A stretch of DNA of 64,000 nt from Rhizophagus clarus (Eukaryota; Glomeromycota; Glomeromycetes; Glomerales; Glomeraceae), in NCBI GenBank assembly GCA_015698045.1, contig BLAL01000020.1, positions 806,001-870,000 of the forward strand, in the 5' to 3' direction. Under the pieces are notes generated by a model, which saw only the letters and a program-made list of their open reading frames with translations, had not been told where the DNA came from and did not search any database. This document shows positions 57,862 through 64,000 of this stretch, piece by piece (within the stretch, counting starts at the first letter, position 1; the number at the start of each line of letters is the position of its first letter). The translations under genes were made by a program, and so were the position numbers.

Positions 57862-59169
57862 CAGATGGTGCCCAAAATTATCTGGCCACTTTATTTTGCC
57901 AAAATTATGCCGATCATCACGTGTTATTATGATGTAAACAAATAATAATTTTGTATTTATAATCGCAATGAACAATCCTCTGCGCCACATTTCTTCTGAA
58001 ATTTTCCAGAAAAATGAAACCACTTACCCCAAAAACTCGTGGTGCAATTGTTTACGATTACAATTGTAGACATTCAAGTCACACAATTGCCAAACAACTG
58101 GGGTGTGAGAAAACAACAGTTAATGACATACTTAAACGCCTTCGTGAAACTCACTCTTTAATACCAAAAAAACAAACTGGGCGTCCACCACTTCTCGACT
58201 CACCAGCTCAACAAAAACTTAAGTCCTTTATTAAAGAAAACAATGAAAATCGTTGACTTTGTTCAAAAAAAATTGCGACTACTTGGACAGCCCAAATAAA
58301 GCAACCTATTTCTCGTAATACTATATGCTGAAACCTTAAGAAAGTTGGACTTACAGCATGTATTCCTCGTCGTAAACCTGCAATGACAGAAGCACATTGT
58401 CAGGCTCAGCTTGAGTGGGCTTATGAACATGAAAATTAGACGGAAAGAAAATGGAAAAGAGTCCTATTTTCAGATGAAAGCACTTTCACTCAATTTCAAC
58501 AGGATCGGCAGGGAATGGTATGGCGTGAACCTGAGGAGGAATTAAATCCTGATTGTATTTCAGTTACTGTGAAACACAGTTCTAGCAAAATGTTTTGGAG
58601 GTGTTTTTCTGGAACGGCCTTGGGCCAATTGTTCTATTAAATGGTTCAGTTACTGGCCAAACACATGCTAAAATTATTAATGATTTTGTTGTGCCTATCT
58701 TGCACACACATTTTCCACAAGGTAATGGAATCTTTCAGAAAGATAATGCTGCACTACACCGTTCAAAAGTTGCTACGGCTGCACATGAAAATGCTGGGAT
58801 TGTGACGCTTAACTGGCCAGCTCAGTCACCAGATATCAATCCTATAGAAAATATCTGGGCTGAAATGAAAATGATGATTCGACGTCATTCGCCACCACCA
58901 TCTAGTATTAGTGTGCTTATGGAGTATATTACAGATGCGTAGAATGACATTCCTCCTGAATATTATAGAAAACTGATCAAAAGTATGCCTCAGAGGGTTG
59001 ATGCAGTTATTTCTGCAAATGGAAATAGAATAAATTATTAAATTTTTGTAAATTTTAATAAAGGAAGGCATAATAAATATGTTAAACTTAAATTTTTATT
59101 TTCATCATATTTAACATATATAAGTTTTTCGAATTTGAAAAGTGGCCAGATAATTTTGGACACCATCTG
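57862..59169 (+). mobile_element. Second Tc1/mariner-type transposon with 29-31 bp TIRs (decayed)
   Basis: The inverted repeats begin CAGATGGTGCCCAAAATTAT (57862) and end with the complement of CAGATGGTGTCCAAAATTAT (59169), one mismatch over about 30 bp. TA is on both sides (57860-57861 and 59170-59171). It is unrelated in its ends to the 1367-3005 element, so it is a separate family. It carries one transposase pseudogene. Confidence 0.9.
58014..59041 (+). pseudogene. Tc1-like transposase, DD34E, with four stops and one frameshift
   Basis: ATG 58014 to TAA 59039, about 342 codons. The N-terminal paired-type helix-turn-helix includes SHTIAKQLGCEKTTVNDILK and a GRPP hook. Catalytic blocks: VLFSDESTF, FQKDNAALH and NPIENIWAEMK, with 34 residues between the second Asp and the Glu. 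Breaks: TGA 58254 (R expected), TGA 58329, TAG 58437 and TAG 58940 (Trp expected at the last three by family comparison), plus a one-base loss near 58605-58611. All four stops fit single C-to-T or G-to-A changes. The start is the first ATG of the frame, 152 bp inside the left TIR. Confidence 0.9.
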
Positions 59170-61488
59170 TATATATGATTAAAGTTGGCCAAAATTAGCT
59201 AAATCAGCAGGTTAAATTTGCTAATGAATAATTCATAATGCTGGCCAAAATTTCTGTAATGCTGGTTAATTTTATAATGCTGGTCTAAATTTTACAAAAA
59301 TCAAAAAATACAGGTTTAATGTAACACTGCATTTATTTAATATAGCACTTAAACTTAAATAACAAAAGTCATGCATATTGACTGTTACTATGATTTTATT
59401 AAAAAATTTTTCGTATAGTATTTATTACCTCGCTTGGATTTCATTTGAAAGTTGGCATACTTTTTACTATTAAAAATAACGAAAAGTAAAAGAAACTTTA
59501 GAATTTACTAGATATAATGAGAAATTAAAACTTTAAATTAATGCTAGCAAAAATATATATATTTTTCTTACTTAAAACTTAAAAAATAAACTTTTTTTTA
59601 GAGTTAAATTTATTAAACAATTTATTTAATAATATATATTAATGAATATGAATATTTAGATGAATATTTGATAGGTAAAAATGAAATTTATAGTAAATAT
59701 AAGGATCTGTAAAAAGATTTTATAGATAAAGACAAAGTTTTATGATAAATATGAAAATTTAGTGATTCATAATGAGTTATATGGTAATTATAAAAATTTG
59801 TGATATAGAGGAAACTAATGAGAATGAATCTTTATTTGAATTAAATTTCAAATATTTACACTAAAGCTAAACAGTTTACTCACAAATTACCTTGGATAAA
59901 AATAATAAAAATATAATAAGCGATACAGAAAGTAATTTTTCTGGATCAAAATCTGATGAAGAGCATAATGAAACTATTATTTGATTAAAAGATGAGCAAG
60001 AAATAAGTTTATGTCATGATCGATATATCTGAAGGTAAAAACTAATGATTACATTGATTCCAAGCCATGTTCAGTTTTGAAAGTGAAAATTTTGAAAGCT
60101 CATGCATCTGTTAATTAATATTTTTGAGAAGGGGAAAAAGAAGGAGTGGACATGAAGAAGAAACTATATAGCAAATGTATCATAAAGTAATTCTTTGATT
60201 AAACATTAAAAATTTTGTGGTAAATTACAATAAAATTTTAATTTATTTTTAGGAATTGCATGAAAAATATACATATAGTATGATAAAACCAGGGATCAAT
60301 AAAAAAAATACTTTGATCAACCTATGTTAAAAAAAATGAATTAGCTGATAAAAAAAACATTAAAAAAATAAAAAATTTCACATTAAGAAAATTCAATCCA
60401 TTTACCTTTTTTTTATTATAAAAGTTAAACTAAGCATATAGTAATAAACAAATCAACATATTCTTATATATGTATTTATTGTTTAATACTATAATTTTTT
60501 TTTTTAAAAAAATCAATCTATCTGAAATAACAATTATTTTAATATATAATTAAAGTAGTCTACATAAAGAAAAATTATCACTTACAAACAAAAAAGAAAG
60601 TGTAATATTAATTTTTTAAATTACTTTAATAATTCTTATCCTTTAAATGCTAAAAAAAGGGAATGAGAAAATTGGTGAAAATATAATTTAAAAACAATAT
60701 TTGCGGATTATAAAGAGTTATAAACATAAGAAATTACTAAAAAAATGCTTTATTTTGCTTTTTATTGCATTTAGTTTTATAAAAGTTCTTATATTATAGT
60801 AAAAAATCATTTTTTTGCTATTTACGCAAAAACTGTCTAATTAGCCGCTTTTATAACCTTAGAAAATCTTTTCCCTCATGTAAATTTATATATATCTTTG
60901 TTATTAAAATTTTAATTTTCTTTTTATTACAACTTAGATCTTGAAAAACGCTTATTTTTAAAAAGTATATTCTGTGAAGTATAAAAAAAAATTTTTTCAT
61001 GGAAAAAAAGTAACAATAAAAATTGATAGAACACATGGTGGAATATTAATTTTATAATCTGCATAGATACAGTAATTTAAATTTAACAAACAGTTACAAA
61101 ATGAAGAGGTATAATCAATGTTACATAAAATTTAATATATTATAAAAGTGATCTGCATGTGATATTTCCAGTGATTGTTAATTAACCTAATTTTGTATAA
61201 CTATAGTTAAATATTTCACTATGTATCTAAAAAAAATTTTTTTGATACAATACTTATACAAATTAAGTAAATTAATAGTTTGTTATAATGTTATGTATAT
61301 TATAAATTTTTATTATCATTTTCTCTTTTATAATATTTTTTTTTTTTGCATATACAAGAAAGTTCATATTAAAAATAAAATTTTCTTAAAATGTAACTTA
61401 AAAACAGGTGTAAAATACAATTTGAACAATAAAAATATATGTAATTTTACAAGAAGAAAAAGGTTTATTAAATTAAAAAAGGCAGTTA
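59170..61488. other. Intergenic, with weak coding-like remnants
   Basis: GCTGGCCAAAATT and GCTGGTTAATTTT words (59200-59290) recall the 27.6 kb MITE interior. At about 59917-59985 a frame SDTESNFSGSKSDEEHNETI stops after a few more codons and may be a decayed acidic exon. The rest is near-pure A/T. Confidence 0.35.
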
Positions 61489-62463
61489 CAGTCATGCTTC
61501 TATAAGTGCATCAGAACCTTGGAAAATACTGATATATGTAAGGTATCAAGGTGCTTAGCCAACATAAGACAATTTTATGATATAATAATTTAAAATGCTT
61601 AATTTTGTCAAAAATTTTATCAGATGTAAGATGATTGATTTGTGTATATTTGATATTTATTTAGAATACGAAGGGATTTCAGTTGCTTAATTTTATTACG
61701 ATTTTGATTATTGTTTATAAAATCATATGATTTATTTTATTATATCACTGGAAAAGCTCGCTCAATTATTATATCAAGTTATTAATATATTAGTCATGCT
61801 ATCAATATGTAGCTATATTACATACTGTATCTGTTAAACTGCTTATTTTTTAAGAAAAATAACACAAGTTTAAAAGCTGAATCATTTTGATAAGCAAATT
61901 AGTATTTTATACATGTTAAAAAGAAACTTATTAAGATGATTGAATCAAACAATAATAATAAAAAATTATTTTTTATTATTGCATTTGTTATTAATTTCAA
62001 ATTGCGTCAATTAATATTTGATATATTTACAACAAATCCAGAATTTACAAAATAAGAAATTAAAGAACATTAGTAAATATTTTCATGTAAAAAAACACAT
62101 TCAGCACTCCTCCTCTTCTAAAACACTACTTACCTATCTTTAATATTAAATTCCAGTCCAAAACCTATAAAAGTACGTTAGTAACAATTTTATAGATACC
62201 CTTTACATACATAACTAGAATCTCTAAAAAAAAGTAAAGAACATTCGTAAACGCTCTTAAGATAAAAGTAAATTTTTTTTTAAAAAAAAAATTTCAGTTT
62301 ATCTAAAAAACCAGAAAAAATATTATTAAGAAATAAAAAATTAATATTAATGCTATAACGAATTATTCAGTATAAAGGCAGGGTTATGTGACTTATCGAT
62401 CTAATCAGATAATCTGAATATCTGATCTTTTTTTAATTATTTATTATCAGTTTATTTTTGTAG
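61489..62463. other. No gene; pogo-like end at the left
   Basis: TA followed by CAGTCATGCTTCTATAAGTG at 61489 resembles the left end of the pogo-like MITEs. A possible partner (GTGCATTTATAGAGGATAAA) lies at about 63108-63127, which would enclose the exon-like array; the right terminus is not convincing. Confidence 0.3.
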
Positions 62464-62864
62464 TGTTGCCAGACGAAAAGTATGACTGGACTTTTAGAAT
62501 TAAAGTAAGGAAGGATGGGGAAGTATTTTTCAGTATTTTTTTTAACTAATTAATTATTTATTTATTTTTTCTTTTTTGTAGTATTACCAGACAAAAAACA
62601 TGATCAGACTTTTAGAATTAAGGTAAGGGAAGGTGGAGGAAGTATTTTTTGGTATTTTTTTTAATTAATTAATTAATTATTTTTTTTATTCTTTTTTGTA
62701 ATGTTGCCAGACGAAAAGCATGACTGGACTTTTGAAATTAAGGTAAGGGAAGATGGGTGAGGTGTCTTTCATTGTTCTTTTTTTAACTAATTAAATTATT
62801 GATTTTTTTTTTATTTTTTGTAGTATTGTCAAATGAAAAACATAACTGAACTTTTGGAATTAAA
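62464..62864 (+). repeat. Four tandem exon-like units (118-122 bp period)
   Basis: 41-nt cores at 62464-62504, 62582-62622, 62702-62742 and 62824-62864 encode LPDEKYDWTFRIK-like peptides. Cores 1 and 2 are bounded by T-rich tracts ending TTTTGTAG and by GTAAGG, i.e. full splice consensus. Core 3 has the acceptor AG changed to AA but keeps GTAAGG. Core 4 keeps AG and has lost the donor and gained TGA in its frame. The spacers are T-rich and intron-like. The parent gene is not recognised. Confidence 0.7.
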
Positions 62865-63439
62865 GTATTAAAAACTAAAAAAAATAAATTTTTATTAGAT
62901 TAGAAGATTAATTTGCTTATTTTTACATGATTTTTGAAGTTAGATATAAACTTTACTTAGCAATCATAAGAAAAATCCTTGCTTAGAGCTATTAGTAAAA
63001 AACATTTTTAAAACCTTACGTACCTATATAAGAATTTTCTGGAATCCTAGTATACTTCCCCTTAGGACCATAGTAAAAAAATAGTAGAATGTGCACTTAG
63101 AAAAAAAGTGCATTTATAGAGGATAAAATATTAAGAACTTTTATAAGTTGGAACTAAAGTTTACCATGCACTTAAAGAGACACAGGTTAAAATTGAGGTT
63201 ATCGGTCATATATCAGATACAAAATATGCGTAGGATATATGTAATATACATATATGATATTTGGTAATTACACGCATATCAGGTATCCAATATGTGTATT
63301 ATTTATACAGTAATCTTGATTTTTAAGAAAAGTTCACTCAAACTTTTCTTAAAATCATCAAATTTACTGTAATACAATAAAAATAATGTGATCGTAATCT
63401 TGATTTTTAATTTTTCTTGATCTGCAACATATATTAAAG
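62865..63439. other. No gene seen
   Basis: A/T-rich. A short inverted pair AAGAAAAGTTCACTC / AAACTTTTCTTAAAATC lies near 63325-63360. Confidence 0.4.
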
Positions 63440-63717
63440 TGACTAGGCTTAGTTTGATAAACTCAAGCTAGTAGTAGGCTTGACTTAAAAAGCTCAAACT
63501 GATTTGTGAGCCAGATCAAGCTTGGCAATTTTTTATAATTTATATGTAAAAAATACCAGTACTAATAATTCCAGCATTTTTTTTGCAAATTTATATATAA
63601 AAAATGCTGAACTATTTGTTTTGGCACTTTTTGCAATTTTATGAATAAAAAATACTTGTACCAATAGTTCTGGCATTTTTTTTTGTAATTTTATAATACA
63701 AAATGCCAGAACTATCA
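63440..63717. repeat. Dispersed repeat (AAGCTTGGC / ATGCCAGAACTA type), copy 2
   Basis: Same orientation and order as 28890-29290. The minus-strand frame across it is a by-product of the repeat. Confidence 0.75.
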
Positions 63718-63719
63718 CA

Positions 63720-63960
63720 GGTTGAATAGAGTCAAATCGGTCACCAATCGATCATGTGACTGATTGGTAACTGATTGGTTACCTATTGATGACTGATTCT
63801 TTCAATCAGTCATCAATCAGGTATGAATTCTAAATCAGTTATCAACTAGTTGTATGACTGATTAATGACTGATTAGTGTACAGTTAAATTTACCAGGTAT
63901 TAATAGGTCACATATCAGATTGATAACTGATTGATTGCTAATTAGCTTATTATATATTAG
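63720..63960. repeat. Degenerate TGACTGATT repeat
   Basis: About fifteen scattered TGACTGATT, TAACTGATT and complementary AATCAGTCA words in both orientations. No gene. Confidence 0.65.
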
Positions 63961-64000
63961 CAGATTTTTAGATTTTTTCAACAATAACATTTTATTTATA

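Noticed and set aside
61489..63134. A single 1.6 kb pogo-like element enclosing the exon-like array
   Set aside because: The left end fits, but the right end lacks the terminal CTG-TA and the match is too short to claim.
63720..63960. CRISPR-like array
   Set aside because: Words are short, irregularly spaced and in both orientations, with no constant spacer length; the setting is eukaryotic.

Overview
The window is about 75-80% A+T, full of homopolymer A/T tracts, with short introns (73-113 bp) carrying GT...AG ends, few genes and many DNA transposons and MITEs. Together with an HMG-box gene, decayed kinase/LRR gene copies and Tc1-like elements, this suggests nuclear DNA of an early-diverging fungus. 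A Glomeromycotina (Rhizophagus-like) genome is my best guess, by inference only. I see no CRISPR, no rRNA, no convincing tRNA and no bacterial operon.

Layout. 0.5-3.0 kb: a pogo-like MITE (516-1358) with a broken Tc1/mariner element (1367-3005) six bases further on. 3-5.7 kb: A/T-rich minisatellites and a 1.5 kb terminal-inverted-repeat element (4204-5682) hosting two smaller MITEs. 6.7-11.6 kb: a signal-peptide-like mini ORF, the first copy of a segmental duplication, and a MITE. 14.7-16.0 kb: an intact HMG-box gene with a long QPHA/QPYA repeat tail. 18.5-27.4 kb: a decayed LRR-like plus kinase-like gene pair (minus strand) followed by a tandem duplication. 27.6-32.1 kb: MITEs, a 685 bp foldback element and tandem repeats. 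32.5-35.6 kb: second, permuted copy of the 7.9-11.1 kb duplication. 38.2-40.5 kb: a five-exon topoisomerase II-like gene. 43.3-47.0 kb: an inverted copy of 18.5-23.6 kb. 47.3-48.4 kb: a possible secreted mini-gene and a 9-bp minisatellite. 49.3-54.1 kb: a third copy of the kinase and LRR genes, here divergent. 54.4-57 kb: decayed coding frames, a poly(A)-ended fragment and exon-like repeats. 57.9-59.2 kb: a second broken Tc1-like element. 61-64 kb: exon-like tandem repeats and dispersed repeats.

Only two genes look intact over more than 300 codons: the HMG-box protein (putative DNA binding) and the topoisomerase II-like protein. The latter keeps the DNA-gate region, lacks the ATPase and TOPRIM domains, and has cysteine where topoisomerase II has its catalytic tyrosine. 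It is the most striking item here: a possible catalytically dead, stand-alone DNA-gate paralogue. Most of the rest is decayed transposons and diverged segmental copies whose stop codons can mostly be read as C-to-T or G-to-A changes.
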